NCBI RefSeq assembly: GCF_016920785.2
Contig: NW_024609884.1
Span: 32,966,080 to 33,030,079 of the forward strand
Direction of reading: 5' to 3'
Source: Ixodes scapularis
Taxonomy: Eukaryota; Arthropoda; Arachnida; Ixodida; Ixodidae
DNA length: 64,000 nt
Shown: one piece after another, positions 37,045 to 51,024 of the stretch
How the letters are laid out: each line of letters begins with the position of its first letter
Position numbering within the stretch: position 1 is the first letter of the stretch
Notes under the pieces: model-generated
Seen by the model: the letters and a program-made list of their open reading frames with translations, nothing else
What the model was told of the DNA's origin: nothing
The model's database searches: none
Made by a program: the position numbers and the translations under genes

Positions 37045-40000
37045 AGGCGGTGGAGCTATACCCCCTCGTTCGACAACTCATAAGTCCATCTCTTCGCCAT
37101 GTGGCCATGTCCACGCGCAAAGATCACTAGGGTCAGCGGCCACTGCACTGGGTGCCGCTGACCCTAGCGACGCCACCACCAAAATTGTCACATATTGATA
37201 AAAAAAAAATGAAATCTGAAAAATTACATTGAAGTGGATATTTTGAACCCATGAAATATTTATTCGTGCTTGCTGCACCTCGCTTGGGCACCCCAGCAAA
37301 AGCCGTTTAATTTGGATACAGGCAGTGGGGTATATTCGTATTAATTTTCTTCAAATCTCTATACGTCGCGGCGTATATACCGCGCGTCAGACCTGTTTAG
37401 TTTTCAATAAATAAAATTCTAAAAGAGCGGGGAAGGACGCTGAGGTTTTGACCGAGTGTCGTCTGTGACTTTATTCTCATACCGTAAACGATCCCAAGCT
37501 ATCAGCGACAGACCCCCAATACGTTTTATAGTGATTTATGAATAATTAAGTAAGATAACATTTAAGTGTATGTTTAGTATTTATAGTCTAGAAGCCTTTA
37601 CAAAATTCCTGAACATGCTTCTGGGGACAATTTTTGCTCAAAAATACTGTTTATTTTACGAGTAGAGTTTTTAGAGTATCACTATCAAAATAAAGTCACG
37701 CACAGCACATGTCATTTCCTTTCATACGACATAAAGTTTATGTTTTTATTCCTTATTTCTATTGAGAAGTAAATTATGTAAAATTCAATGTTTTAAGATT
37801 GTGCTAAAGTTTAGCAAGCTTCTGATCTCAAAATAAAAAATGATAATTCTTAATTTTTTTTTGTTTACATTTTTTATGCTTTCTTTTAACGCGCACGTAG
37901 CTCGTAAGGAGTAAATGCTTAATCGAAGTGCGGAGCCTCTAAATATGTTATAAAGCAGCAACGGTCGAAGGGGAGCTAATGCCACTGAACGCTACACTCG
38001 AGCTTACGTTGTTTTTGCAGAGAAGCGGTTTTGCTTCTGCCATAAATACAGTCGTCAAAAAAAAAATTAGGATAAAACACTAGAACGAATGCACTTCGTC
38101 ACCCGCGTTAGCACAACCGAACGGCGGTACCAATTAAGTGAGGACTTTTGCACATATCCTACGATCTCTGAAGATATATCAGCCAAACAAAGTGCACTCC
38201 TGCAAAAAAAAAAAAAAAAAAATCGATATTGGCGGGTTGCCTTGCAAACTACCAATCCATTCCAGAGGAGGTTTCCACACCGGCAGGTCGATCGACAATT
38301 GTTTGCGCTCTCGCCTTGTCGGGGCTTCGAGCTCCGCGATAGGAGAGATAAAAATAGAAGAAAGCCGGGTAAACACCACCGTCGGCTTTCGACACTTCTA
38401 ATGTTCCTAGGGCAGAAATACAGGAATCGAGTATTAAATTTTTTTTTGTTAATTTCTGCGTCCAACTTTGGCAAAGATAAGTACTTAGAAGAATGGATAC
38501 AATGGATGTAACCCCTATGTACACGGCAGTAGTGTCCGTTAATTACTTAGCCTATTTGTGTCATTTCTTGTCATCGTAAGATGTGCACGCACGCAGTACT
38601 TCCAATCGAATAATGCCACGTCATTCACGCGTCCGTTGTGCGTCGACAAACCGGACCTTCTCGTGCGATACTGACCTGCAGAAGCTAGGGACACTATTTG
38701 ATGCGAATAAAGCGCACACCCATATTCGCCTGTTATCCTCGAGAGTCGCCGGTACGGTGCCAACATATTAATGTTGGCATGGGGCCTTCAGTTTTAGAGG
38801 TCGACAGCCCCGTGACGGGGTGCTGGGGCTGTTTTAGCCACGGGCGTTCGCGATTTATCGCAAAACCACGCGTGTGATGGCGCCGTATTATCATCATCGC
38901 TCTTTCGCAGCTCCGACGATGGTAGGAAATATTATATGGCAATCCCAGGTAATTGTGCCTTTGCACTTGCGAATTCGCTGGCAATCTGGATATGAGTCCC
39001 GGACCAATGCAGATTTTCCGCCAGCGAACAGCGGATTTCGTCACCCGGCTCCAAAATCCACTCACTGCCGGCGCGGATCCGCCCGCGGATTCGCAAGTGT
39101 AAACACGCCATAACTCTGTGAGGCGTGGTCGCAGCCCCGCCGGCGTATCAAACCTCGCTCCACGGGAAACAGCCCTGAGTCAACCGCGGCGACCATTGAA
39201 TCCGGCTATCAGCGATGACGGAACGAACGGTGTCGCACCAGTGACGGCAGCGAATACGCCACGGAGCCGCATAGCGCTTCGAGCGTCACACCGTGACTCA
39301 GACTTCCTCGACCTCGGCTAAATGTGTTGTCGCTGTTGGCAAACGTGCCATTTCGTGCGCGAGGGGGGAAGGCAAACAATCACGCGTTCCGCGTCCCTTT
39401 TCCGCCCCCGTGAAGAACAATACGGAAATGAGCAGCGTACAAATGAGCACTTCCGACGTTCGCGCGGACTATTTCTTGTGGCCCGTCTTCTTGACGATGT
39501 AGCACTCCGCACGAATAGGACTCACGAGTCCATTCTAACGTTTCAACTTAATTAGTGGACTGCGTCCGAAAAGCCGGTTGTTAAGGTGATCTACTTATTA
39601 TTATTATTTTTTTTTAATACGATAGCATTTTTGAACGAACCCTCCGCACTGTCGTGTTCGTCGTTCGGTTTGTAACCAGCGAGGCAGGCGGCACGCATCC
39701 TCTTTTATACATATACCTACTTCAATTATGCATACAGGGGCTAATGCGCCTAACGAATGTGATAATGTATATTAGCTTCTGAAGGACAAATACAGTTACC
39801 AGGGACTTTGTTATGTATACGTATATACATACTATGTTTATATGCGCATAGTAAGTAATACCTCTGTCAGATGGGCACCTAAAAGGACCTTTACGCCACA
39901 AAGGCCTTTAGGATTTTTAAATGACCTTTAAGTTCTGCCGTGCCAGACAGCGCAAGTAAATGTCATTTAGACGACGTTTACAGGGATTGAAGTCCCGTAG

Positions 40001-43000
40001 CTCATTCATACGCATAACCCACGTTCACGCCAGAAAAACAATATTTTGGCGATATAAATGAATTGTTTTTAAGTTTTTCTTGAACAAGCAAAATAATAAA
40101 AAAGACAAAATGACGAGTTCAGTCGAGTGGTTACAACAAAGTCCATTTTAAGTCCAAGCTAAATGTTTTTCTTTTTTCTTTTTTTTCTTTTTTGCAAATA
40201 GCGGCAACCCTGAGCACCTCCCGCTCGTGCTCAGTGCTCCCGCTTCCTTCCGTGCTTCTGCTACGCTTTTTCCCTGTTCGGTTCGGCATCGTGCTCGCGC
40301 TTGAATTTCATCGCACCCGTCGGAGGTCCTCCAGCCGATTCTCCCAAAGTCGTATCAGCGCCCAGGTAGCCTGAACGCTCCAACGGAAGCGCAGCGACCC
40401 CTATATATACTCGTAGACGCTCCTCTGCCGTTCGACATATCACACGACGCGAGAGAGATACAGATATATATATGTACAAAACAATGTTAAATATATACAG
40501 TACAGTTAGTAATACACTATTAAAGGATGGAATAACTATGGTTGTAAGGAAAATCGAGAGGAGGAAAACCAAAGTGCCGAAGCGGACGATGCAAGCAGGC
40601 GAGCAGCGCGACGACGAGGCCTACTAGATAACTGGGGCCGCGAGTAGAGTGAAGTCTGTACAGCATATACGTGAAACACGGTCTTTCTCAGTAATAAAAA
40701 TGCAGAAGCATCGATTTTAAATATCGGTACGATTTTTATTTCAATTCGCTTTTCTAGTATAGACCGCTGCCGACGAGAGTGTGCCTTTAGCAGCCGTAAA
40801 GGAGTTGCGGGAACTCAGGTTCACGAAAATGACCTTAACGCCAAAATGCCATTTGAGTTGCCGTGTGGCAGTAATGACAATGCTATGACAAGGTCGCAAT
40901 TGGTTGGTCGTGGGAGGCCCGTCCGCGGGAAGTAGACAGATCAGAAAAGTTATACGAATTGGTTTGAAATGTGATAGAATACTTTATGGACGTCGGCAGA
41001 AAATATATATTTCTAGAATGTCCCCAGCTGTTTTAATAAAGAAACGTTTACGTGGTACAAGACGGTGCAAAATGCTGTCGCATTTCGACAACAACGTTCG
41101 CAGCGATGTTGTAATTATATTTTTTTGCTCGTACGTTGGAATTTTATTTGATGCGATGTATATGCATATCTTGCATAGGGCGTCACATCCATATATCTAA
41201 AAAAAGGCGACTTTTGCAGCTGCTAACGTTCTTTCTTTGTGCCACTAATATTGTGCCACTAAATCTGTCATAAATGAAGTCCTTGTCGCGAGTCTATATG
41301 TGCGTGGAAGAGCTTTTTTTTCTGTTTACTTGTTTATTGTCTGATTTCAATGCAGTTTACCAACTGAGTGCTTCTTTTGGTGCTCATCTTAAATATGCAA
41401 TGCGTTTTTAAATTATTGCTGATTTAGATTCAGAGCAGGTAAATTATTATACCGTAATATACCGAGAGATGGCCCACCTAAAATTGAGAGAAAATCGGGG
41501 GAAGAAAAACAAACAAGGAGTGCTTTGGGTGCCGCTGACCTGAGTGACGCCACTGTGCTAAACATACTCGTTTCAACCATCCGTGGCGCGCCTGTATACA
41601 TTAATTTCAGCACTGTTTGATTTCCTATGTTCATAAACACTATCGAAACGTAGGGTCCAGCTAGAGTCCTAGACGCTGTGTATAATGCACTCAACCGATA
41701 ATCACCGACGCTTCGGGTCCGCCCAACCGATTGATGCTTCTTCAATGTCTTCAACGCCCATGAAGCGTTCTTTTGCTCGCTTTGGCTGCATACGAATAAA
41801 AAAATAGAGTGTGGTAATAAACATTAAGAGTGTCATCAAGCGTTAAAAGTTTGTTTTTGTTCCTTTCTCAAGCTTATTCGTTATTCATCCCATGAAGGAT
41901 CTACAGCGCACATGCATGATGCACCCCCCCCCCCCCCTCTTTCCCGGTCTGTAAAGTCTAACAGTTAGAATGGCAAAAGTTCGCATCATGGAATTGCAAC
42001 TATAGAAACTCGTACATCGGATGAATCGCAGCTAAACATCAGCTTTCGGCAGTCGCAGGTTCTAATGTTCAAGCTCGTGACTTCAAAGTCGGTAAACGTG
42101 AATACAGTAATGAATAAATATGTGGGGCGCTGCACGTATCTGGTAATGCCAACTAAAATTGAGACCTGGGAAGCTGAAGTACCATATCCCCGTGGATATA
42201 TTCTGGCCAATAGCCGTGTAGGAGCTATAGATGAACTTATAAAATGCTGTAAAAGAAAACAACAATATTTAGGTCATATTTTTCATTTCTTTATTTCTAC
42301 AAAGTTTATAAGCACACCAGCACGTAAGCCATTTCTTAGTATTCTGATCATACAACCCCTCCCCCCCCCCCCCCCCCCCCAAAAAAAAAAAGAAGAAAAA
42401 AGCAGAATTTCTTTTTGTTTGTTTGTTACGGCTTCACATGTGTTATGGAATTCTGAATGCGAGCAGCGGCGCATAACAAACAAAATGAACAAAATGAGAA
42501 AATATTAAAAATGGCACACGGAAGTGCCTTTAATATAGTTTTTTTTTTTTTTTCAAAAAATAAGTGGACCGTCGGGAATGCTACGAACCAACCGAGTCAT
42601 TCAAGCGCAAAGAACGCACGCAACTTCACCCTGAGACCGGGCACAGCGACACGCAGAGCGCATAGGGCACGTGGCACGCCCCCTTGCGCCTGATTAGTTG
42701 CTAGAGTTCGCAACGGTCTACTTTACGCTTATCGTGGAAAAGACAGATGCAAGCGAAAAAACAAACAACAAAAAAACACACGTATATGGAGTGTCAAAGA
42801 CAGGCGGAGCCGGCCAGCTGCACGTGTCATGCAACCGGAGAGCTACGAGAGTGTACAGCTGTTGTCCGCACGACAAGCTGCAACCGCGTCGTTCTGAAAG
42901 TCTGCATACTCGCGGGCTCTCTCCACCCACCCGTATTTAATCACGAGAATGGTTGAGATGATGTTCACAATATAGGGAACAAAAACATCCGACGTTTGCT

Positions 43001-43900
43001 CACACGCGATTAATTTCCCTCCGCTGCGTGGTAGAGCAGAGAGAACAAGAGATCTCTATTAAAGTTGTATTTGGTCTGAAAACTCTGGAACCAGGGGACT
43101 GGACAGGGTACCCGGGGCTGTAATATGGAGTCCGCTGAACGCCATGTGCGACTTATTTCAAAAGCAGTGGCGCGCGCGCGACCACCCAAATGATCTTGTC
43201 GTTCGGACTTCTGAAACAGCTATGTGTTTAAAAAAAAAAGTGTTTGCGTGTTAAAATAACTATTTTTATAGAGCCGCTGGAGCGCATGTCCGTAGTTAGT
43301 AGCGCATCCAGGAATTTTTTTCAGAGTGGGTCGGGTCGGGCCGCTGACGCTTCATAAGTTTCGATCCCCCCCGGCTATGCCATTGTCCGTAGCTGGTGCT
43401 TTATTTGCACGACTGCGTGTGCAACTACACTTGCAGTTGTATTGAAAGCTTTTCCTTTTTATTATATTAAAATAAGACCCGGCGGCGATTGTTTGCTAAT
43501 GCTGGATGTGTGGCGCTCTGTAGGCGGTGTATGTAACGAATGTTCTACACTGATACCAGAAACGTACGCTGTGCGACAAATGCAATGTAAACACGACAAA
43601 GGCGTGTTTTTCTTTTTCCATAAAATTTCGCCATTTATACGTTGATTTTCCACCAGCAGCACATTACACTGTACTGGCATTCTTTGTCGGAACCTCCGTG
43701 CTGTGAAAGAAGAATGAAAAATATTAGCGATATGGCCTGTCCGTGCTAATAGTATCGCACTGCTCGCAAAATATCAGATACGTCCGTTTGGTGCATAGGA
43801 ACGCGTAAGATTTGAAAGAACCAAGACGAATGAAAATTCTTCGACAAGATCCAGGGAAAAATTACACTTCGTGCCACGTTCTAGCGCAGTGACACATTCT
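37045..43900. other. Intergenic stretch without a recognisable gene
   Basis: About 6.9 kb with only short, unsupported ORFs. Visible structure: a small palindrome CTAGGGTCAGCGGC/GCCGCTGACCCTAG at about 37126-37168, whose right half recurs at about 41529; an imperfect foldback at about 38950-39110; and a C20A10 tract at 42361-42391. No exon could be assembled. Confidence 0.45.
42361..42391. repeat. Homopolymer junction C20/A11
   Basis: A C run directly followed by an A run, comparable to the junction at 3389-3424. Confidence 0.85.
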
Positions 43901-43917
43901 GCGACAGTCCCATCGAT

Positions 43918-44556
43918 CAGGGGTCTCCAAACCCCGACCCGGCCCGCGGCCCGCTTCCAGCAGACCAGCTGGCTGCTGCTACCGGCACAAAATAAAGTGC
44001 ACGTAAAGAAACGGCGCTGCAAAGCGCTCCAAAATCGCAAACGGAGATACCAGAAACGACAGAAACGGCAATGTAACGCGGGTCCTCTCGCCATAATATT
44101 AATTGGACATTGCCATCCCCACCCTGCTCCACTCCACGTCTCTGCAACTATGTTGAAACTTATTTTCGTTCTCATGTACATTGCGCTTCGTGTCCTTCGT
44201 CACAACTATTGCATATTGTCAGCATTAACTTTATCATTCTCATTAGTATTTTGCACTGGGCGAATGTGCCAAATTTACCATGCGCTTTGATTTATGCCTG
44301 GTGAATTTTCTTGGTCACAATGTTTCTGTGAGGTCATAGTTAGCTAAATATTAAATTTTATATTGAGGTATTAAAGTGCACATTACTTCTCCTTAGGGTG
44401 CTGTTTTGAACACTTACTCTAACAATAATTTTTGTGTTAAAATGCTTACCATGGGATTGTTTAGGTTTTCCTCATTTAGAATTACTTTTTTCCAGCTCTA
44501 GAGACTGCGATAGATCCCTAGTCCGGCCCCTTAGCCAAAAGGTTTCGAGACCCCTG
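43918..44556. mobile_element. hAT (Charlie-like) non-autonomous element, 639 bp
   Basis: Ends CAGGGGTCTCCAAACC and (inverse) CAGGGGTCTCGAAACC, with the subterminal TTAGCCAAAAGG seen in Charlie-type elements. The 8-bp flanks CCATCGAT and CCACAAAT agree at five positions, so the target duplication is decayed. No transposase ORF; the overlapping ORFs on both strands are not supported. Confidence 0.72.
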
Positions 44557-45499
44557 CCACAAATAATAGTACGTACCACACTGTAAAAAAAAAAAAAAAA
44601 ATGCTTATGTAGCAAGACGAAGCGTACTGCAGCAAAGTCAACCCTGCGAGGTACAATCTGAAGATGCAAACTTCTAATCTCGGCGACACTTTTCACTCGA
44701 GCCCAAAAGAAGAGTGAACGAAGTGGACACTGTCTGTTCACTGCCATCTGCGGTGTTCGCGCGTTTGGTACGTGATTTACTATCTTGCTGTGTAGAAATC
44801 GCTCGTAGGGGGTGGTTTTCCCATGCTGTAATGTCATTTGCGAACATTACGTGGAGACCTATAGTGATCTCGAGGCGCTCCGCTCTTCTCGCGCTCCTGG
44901 GAATACGGCATCAACTATAACTCGTGCCTATACGGGCAACAAAGTAACGCCAAAAAAACTTTTTCCAAACCGCACAGCCTTCCAGCGCGACTTCCAGATA
45001 TCATTATTTTCGTTTGTTTCTTTAAGTCTCAAAAAGCCTTGAAGGTTGTCGCTCTCTTTCTCTCTCTCTGTCTCTCAATCAATCTGTTCTGTAGACTATA
45101 ACAGAACTTCTTGACCATTCAAAGCACCGCAGCTAGTGTACAGAGCTTCACGTTGAAAACTATCACAACCAGAAAAGCAGGGTGCTCTTTAGACAAGACG
45201 CGTAATAACGACATCGTGCGTGTGTGGTGAAATCATATACTTACGGGTTTTCTTCTTTTTGTTTCTTAATCAATGTTCTTTTTTTTTTTTTAGAAGCGAG
45301 GGAGAAACAGCGCGTTGCTCGCCCCAAAAATGGTGCGCGCGGATGCGTCTGTGTCCTAGTTCTTCCAACCCACTGCTTTATGCAACCGAACTGTACAAGC
45401 TGCCTAAGTGCGCGCGTTCATGCAAATCAGCAAGGTCGTGTAGGGAATATATATACAAGGTTTGGCGATCTGAAACTTTATATATAGTATTATATACTG

Positions 45500-45815
45500 T
45501 ACACTCTAAAAAGAGCCCGTGCTTGTACTTTCCGGCACAACAATCGGAGAGCAAATCACCGCAACTTACGGAGGCAGCTCAGCGAATGACAATGCCGAAA
45601 CATATGTTTAGACCAAAAAGCGCATTCTGAGTTGTGACATGAAGCAGTGCAAAACGTCACGCTTGCATTGCCTAATGTCACAACTCAGACTGCGTTTTTT
45701 GGTCTAAACATATGTTTCGGCATCGTCCTTCGCTGAGCTGCCTCCACAAGTTGCGGTGATTGGCTCTCCGATTGTTGTGTGGGAAAGTGTAAGCACGGGC
45801 TTTTTTTACAGTGTA
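45500..45815. mobile_element. Palindromic MITE family, copy A
   Basis: A near-complete hairpin: the outer TACACTCTAAAAA end and GCCCGTGCTT block, then AATC.CCGCAACTT, GGCAGCTCAGCGAA, CCGAAACATATGTTTAGACC and GAGTTGTGACAT, are all repeated inverted on the right. About 316 bp with no coding capacity. Copies B and C are at 53708 and 54313. Confidence 0.85.
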
Positions 45816-46024
45816 TATATGTTTCTGAGAATGAAATTGCACGTGCCATCTGCCAAGAACGACCATTTTTATGGCATGAAAAGCTACTTTATTATGGAAG
45901 TAAGCTCAGCGTCAGCTGCGCTCAGCTGCAACGGACTCGGCCATGACGTCCACGTGAATAGCATCGCATATGTGGGACAAAATGGCCAGATGTCTCCACC
46001 CTAAGCAAAGCGCACATGAAGGCA

Positions 46025-46234
46025 CCCTATACTCTGTTTCACCTTCAGTCCGAGCGCAGCGGACGCTAACAGCCATTCCAGCCAATCCAGCGTTGAGAGA
46101 GTGTCATGTGACCTTGAGCTCCCTGTGTCGCTCTGCCCAACCGGTAGGTCACGTGATTTTGTCCCGGCGCTGGATCGGCTAGGATAACTCGTGGTGTCCA
46201 CTGCGCTCGGACTGAAGGTGGAACGGAGTATGGG
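46025..46234. mobile_element. Palindromic MITE, about 210 bp
   Basis: The outer arms 46025-46063 and 46197-46234 share CACCTTCAGTCCGAGCGCAG. Inner arms pair AGCCAATCCAGCG with CGCTGGATCGGCT and CATGTGACCT with AGGTCACGTG. No coding capacity. Confidence 0.7.
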
Positions 46235-47950
46235 AAGATCTATTGATGGATCCTTAGGGAATGTGTTAGGCGTGACCCTTGGGAAGCACCACACCCGTAC
46301 CCCTTTGGGAAATGCTAACGCTGACCCCTTCACTTTTCTGTTTTGACTTTCTCAGCTGGTTTTTCTCTTGCTTACACTATGCGTTGCTGCCTATTTTGGC
46401 TTCGTTACGAGGTCAGTGGTAGCGTTTCTGAAAGGGGGACGTGTGTGGCGTTTCCCAAGGGCCATGCTACGCTAGTACTTGGTTCACACCCCATATTGTA
46501 GCACAATCCAGGGAATACGCGATCCGCACACTTGCAGGTTCAGACTTGGCCCAGCATCCTCGCGCGGATTGGCTTCCACCTCGTGACGTCGCCTCCCTCT
46601 CGCCTTTGTCCTTCACTGCTCTCCTCCTCTCTACGCGGCGCGCTTCCCTTTCCACTGTTGTGTCCTAGATGGACCAACACTTCCTAAAAATAAGGCAGTA
46701 GCGCTCTTCTCGTGACGTCGCAAAGGAAGGCCATCGGGGGCGCGCGTCGAAGCCAAGGCAATTAACACGCGTGGATCGACCGTCGTAAATCGCTTTTCGT
46801 CACATACGCGTGTCTTATTAGCTAAAATGAAAGCTGCACATTGCAACGGGTCTAAGAAACACTTTATTACACGGGCAAAACATTACACCGCTAAATAATC
46901 GATGCGAAATGGCACGCGGTATGCGTAGACGTCTATAGAAAAATGTGATTGTTTTAAGTAAAAATATCGAGTCACGCAATTATTGCTGTGGGAATACATA
47001 TTTTATACAGAAATGTTTCGACAAAAAGGCGAGACACGCAGTGATTGGACACAGCAATACAGATCAGTTAAAATCAGGTAGATGTAGCCAACGCGGATTG
47101 GCTAGACAAGTGTCACTTACGATCATGTAAGCGATGTTATCGCGTGCAGTCATTGAATTAAAATTAATGTCATTTCGATCGAATGACAATATGGGGCCGA
47201 CAAATCAGCTTGCGACGCTCATATAATCACTCAAAACAGAGATCTGATTAAATCCGGTATCATTTATTTAATCAAAATATTTCAACTTTTCCGTGTGGCA
47301 GGGGTACTAAACTTACTATTTACATTCAACTAATTTACTTCTCCCTATGGGCTCGAGCTGCCTAAGAACAAAATATAACCTATTTTGTATACAATAATAC
47401 TATGACCTTAATACAGTTAAGATTCTATTATAAACGCGGTAAAGGCAACAAAATAACATTAGTATAAATAAGCACATAAGTACAAACAACGCACTTTCAA
47501 TAATCATACAAACTTGTTATTTACCTTCCAGTAAAAACTAGAATATTACCACGCATATTTACAAATGTCGACGCAATAGCAAACGGATAACGCCAAAGAA
47601 CAAAAAGCCATTCTATCATGAGATTAAAAAAAAAAAAAAAAAATCGAGTGCAACACTTATGACCAAGAAAGCCCGTAAATAAGGTGTTTCTCACCTGTCA
47701 ATCGTATCCATACGTCCCACACGATCCATCACAAAAACATTTCAACACGAACTTCTAGAAGTCTCTCTTTGTCGAGAGAGAGAGAGGTCATCGGCCAGTG
47801 TCATCGTTGACTAGTTGCCACACTAGTTGTCACTCAAACCGTAGCAGGACTTGTTTCGCGAATCCACGTAAATGCCGTGGTATCAAGCAAAAAAAAAAAA
47901 AAAAAAAGAGCTACCCGAGATTGCGGTGACGACAAAAAAAGAAAAAAACG

Positions 47951-47973
47951 ACCACACACACACACACACACAC
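47951..47973. repeat. (AC)n microsatellite
   Basis: About 22 bp of AC repeat between poly-A tracts. Confidence 0.85.
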
Positions 47974-48605
47974 GAGAGCAGCACCAGCAGTGTGGGACGA
48001 GAGGCTTAACATTGCCGACCCATCTCTTGCTCGTGTGCGCTCCCTCCCTGTGGCGATGACTGGATTTTTTTTCGGTTCCTTTCCCTTCTGAAATGTCTCA
48101 GCGTTCCTTTCCAGACAGTCAGCAGCTCACACACAACGTAAATTTACCAGAATCGGAGCCCGTACGAGGAAAGAAGATGTCGCATCGGAAACTCGCTGAG
48201 CCGGTTCATTTGGAAAGTGTGGGGAGCTGCGGGACTGCGCGTATCCTGCGGTTACGGGGATAGTCATAAATATAAATTTGGTACTTTCAACCTTGGTAAC
48301 GCGTTGTGTATCGTTTATATTATATGTATAATACATTGTACAAGACTGAGCTTTTAAAACGTGTATTAATGTCGGATAAACGCGCACGAACATCACCGCG
48401 CCGCCCGAGAAGAAAAAAAAAATTTTTTTTTCACGTCGATAGGCGTCGACAGCCGAAATTTTTTGACGTAGTTGCGCCACGGCCTTCCTTCCTCCGACAT
48501 TGTGACGTACCCACTCGGAGCGCTACGGCTTTATTTCTAGGAGGTGTTGGATGTACGCCGTCAGCTTTCCCCTTTCATGTGGGTACTAATATGCTAAGGC
48601 AATAA

Positions 48606-48775
48606 TATTAATAATAATTGTGCTGTGTCTTTAACGTGAACCACGCAGTAGTCATTACCGACCGCAAGCCGGTAGAATGTTTATCCAGATCGAAACGGAC
48701 AGGGGTGGGGATTCGCAACTTTCAGCGATTGTAGTACCGCGGCGTGAGAATCGTGCTCTCTAGCTTCTGGGACAT
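48606..48775 (-). mobile_element. SINE fragment with internal deletion
   Basis: The reverse complement matches the SINE at 21988-22286 from about the B-box side (GTTTCGATCTGGAT, GTCGGTAATGACTACTGCGTG.. block) to GTTAAAGAC. It then jumps straight to the AATTATTATT tail, losing roughly 100 bp of the body. The tRNA-like head beyond 48710 is badly diverged. Confidence 0.65.
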
Positions 48776-49370
48776 CGGCTTCCGAATAAGATGCTTGCTT
48801 ACACCTTCCTGGCGTGGAAGTAAGGCTCTTATATCGCTCGTATTTCACAAAATGAGAATCACTCACGCGTCGCAGTCCCAACCTTGTACTGCTGTTCTCT
48901 GACGACCATCCAGATGACAGCCATTTTGATAGGAACTAGTGCGGCTCTATAGACCTTTTCATTTTAGTAGTTGCCTCACCGGCGGACAGAGGGCGCTGAC
49001 GCACTCGGCGCCATTAGGTTGCTTCAATTTGGTTGGTTTCGTTTTCAACGTGAACGCGGCTATGATGCTTTTTTACGTTGTTTTTGCTTAATTTTGTGGT
49101 ACGATTATTTTCCTGGTAGCACAAAATTAATGAAGCAGTAGTATTGAGGCACTTTGATGACTACGAGTTGTATTCTAGCTTAAATTGTGGGTTTTTTAAG
49201 CAACCCCATCGATGTATCTGATTATCGTCGGTTGCGAAACGCATGACTGATGTACAAGGAAGATTACCATCGTGTATGGCCGTACCCGATGACACCAGTT
49301 TCCAGAAAAACAAACTAATGAAGAGAGTAACATGTAGAAGAACTTGTAGTTGGGCTAGTTGGTAAACGTT

Positions 49371-49486
49371 GGTATTCATGTTACAAGGCGCAAAAACACG
49401 GACACAAGAGAGAAAGAGACAAACAGGCGTCTGTTTGTCTCTTTCTCTCTTGTGTCCGTGTTTTTGCGCCTTGTAACATGAATACC
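49371..49486. repeat. Perfect palindrome, 56-bp arms and 4-bp loop
   Basis: 49371-49426 and 49431-49486 are exact reverse complements around GCGT, with no mismatch in 56 bp. The homologous place in the second 2.1-kb copy has no such hairpin, so it is an insertion or a local inverted duplication in this copy. Confidence 0.97.
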
Positions 49487-50114
49487 AGAGTAACATGTGA
49501 ATGTGAAGAGGGAAGCATATCGACAGCTTGATTAGCAATGTTCTGAATCGGCCAGAACAGATGAACTCGCGAGTTTACAACTCACTGTTTGGTTTTCGTG
49601 GGCACCCAAACTTTAGTGAACTTCGCAGAATAAAAACGTATCGTGTAATGACGCAGATAATTGATATAAGCAAATAATATTGTCTCGGCCTCTTTTTTAA
49701 TTTAGTGTTCGAGCATGTTTTGACAGGCTTTGTAGGGAATTTCTTAAATTATCAATCCTGCTAAAGTACTCATAAGCAGCATTTCGCGATATTTGCCCTA
49801 GGAAATACATTTTTTATATGAACATTTGCTTACTCAGGATATGATATAAGTGACAGGCCCGTCAAAGTAAATCTGGCATTTGTCTTCCGTAAAATTGGAC
49901 AAATAAAATTAAAGGGCGCAGGAGGACAAATACCTCGGAAAGTTTGGCTGAATTCTAGCTCTAGGCACCACTTCACGGACCTGTGTGAACAAATATTTAT
50001 TTCTTAGAACAAATTCGCTTTATAAATTTCGGCGGAGCCAGCCACAAAAAGTAAACTTCTATTCGCCATCGACAATCCTGCAGTCAAATAGCTGTTATGC
50101 AGATGGCTCTTATC

Positions 50115-50155
50115 TTTTTTTTTTTTTTTTTTTGGAAAAGGGGGGGGGGGGGGGG
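50115..50155. repeat. T19 / G16 homopolymer pair
   Basis: A T run, then GGAAAA and a G run, inside the left 2.1-kb element. Confidence 0.9.
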
Positions 50156-51024
50156 CTCAATTATTGCGGATTTTAGATACTGGCAAAAGACAAAACAACG
50201 TAAGGAAAAAAAAAGCGTTGTCATTATTGCACATGCGCCGAACCCAAACCGCGTTTTGTATTTGCAAATAGAAACGACGTTATTTTTTCGTGCACGCTAT
50301 TCTAAAACTCGCTTCTGTTAAGTGTATGTGGCAGTTTCTTACGCGGGAGGTCCCAACCTTTGTGTTAAGTAAGTTAAGTGGAGGGCATTGGTTACCTAAA
50401 TGTAAACAATAAATCATTTAATTGACTGTCGAAATGGGAGCGAGCATGGTATACAATTTTTTAAACTTCATAAGTAAACAGACCAACCGAATGTCTACGT
50501 CGCAAAGAAAGAGATTGAGAACCTCATACACATGTAGGCGTGATATTATGAACAAACAAATCGCTTGACGTTGGCGTACCTTTACTTTTAGCCTCAGATA
50601 AAATTCAAGTTAAACGTTCGTTGTCCATCTCCTCCGCAAGTTTCCTCACATAACCAAAAGAAACTGTGTTCGATATATTATGAATACAAAGAACGATACT
50701 TTCAGGAGATACAGATAGTCTCCTTGTGTTGACTATTCTTAACGCCTTGCGAACCTAAATGCGCGATATAAATATACGAGCTTCTTACTGAGAATGTTCC
50801 GCCACCATTAGTAAACAAACCTCAGGAGTCGTCGAGTAGACGTATCGAACTACAGTTTCCGAAGTAAGGCAAGAAAGCGCGGTGAAACGCGACGAAAAAC
50901 ACGAATACAACGCATCCGCCAAGGCGCGGAGGGGAGAGCGGAGCAGCAAGTTGAAGCAACCTAATGGCTGACGCGTCACGTGATTCCAAGATGGCAGCGC
51001 CCATGCGGAGGAGGATAATATGGT

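Noticed and set aside
37126..37168. CTAGGGTCAGCGGC palindrome as a regulatory operator
   Set aside because: Half of it recurs at about 41529 with the adjoining GTGACGCCAC, so it is more likely part of a dispersed repeat.
43774..44290. 135- and 139-codon overlapping ORFs on both strands
   Set aside because: They lie within and across the hAT-type element 43918-44556, are mutually antisense and show no domain.
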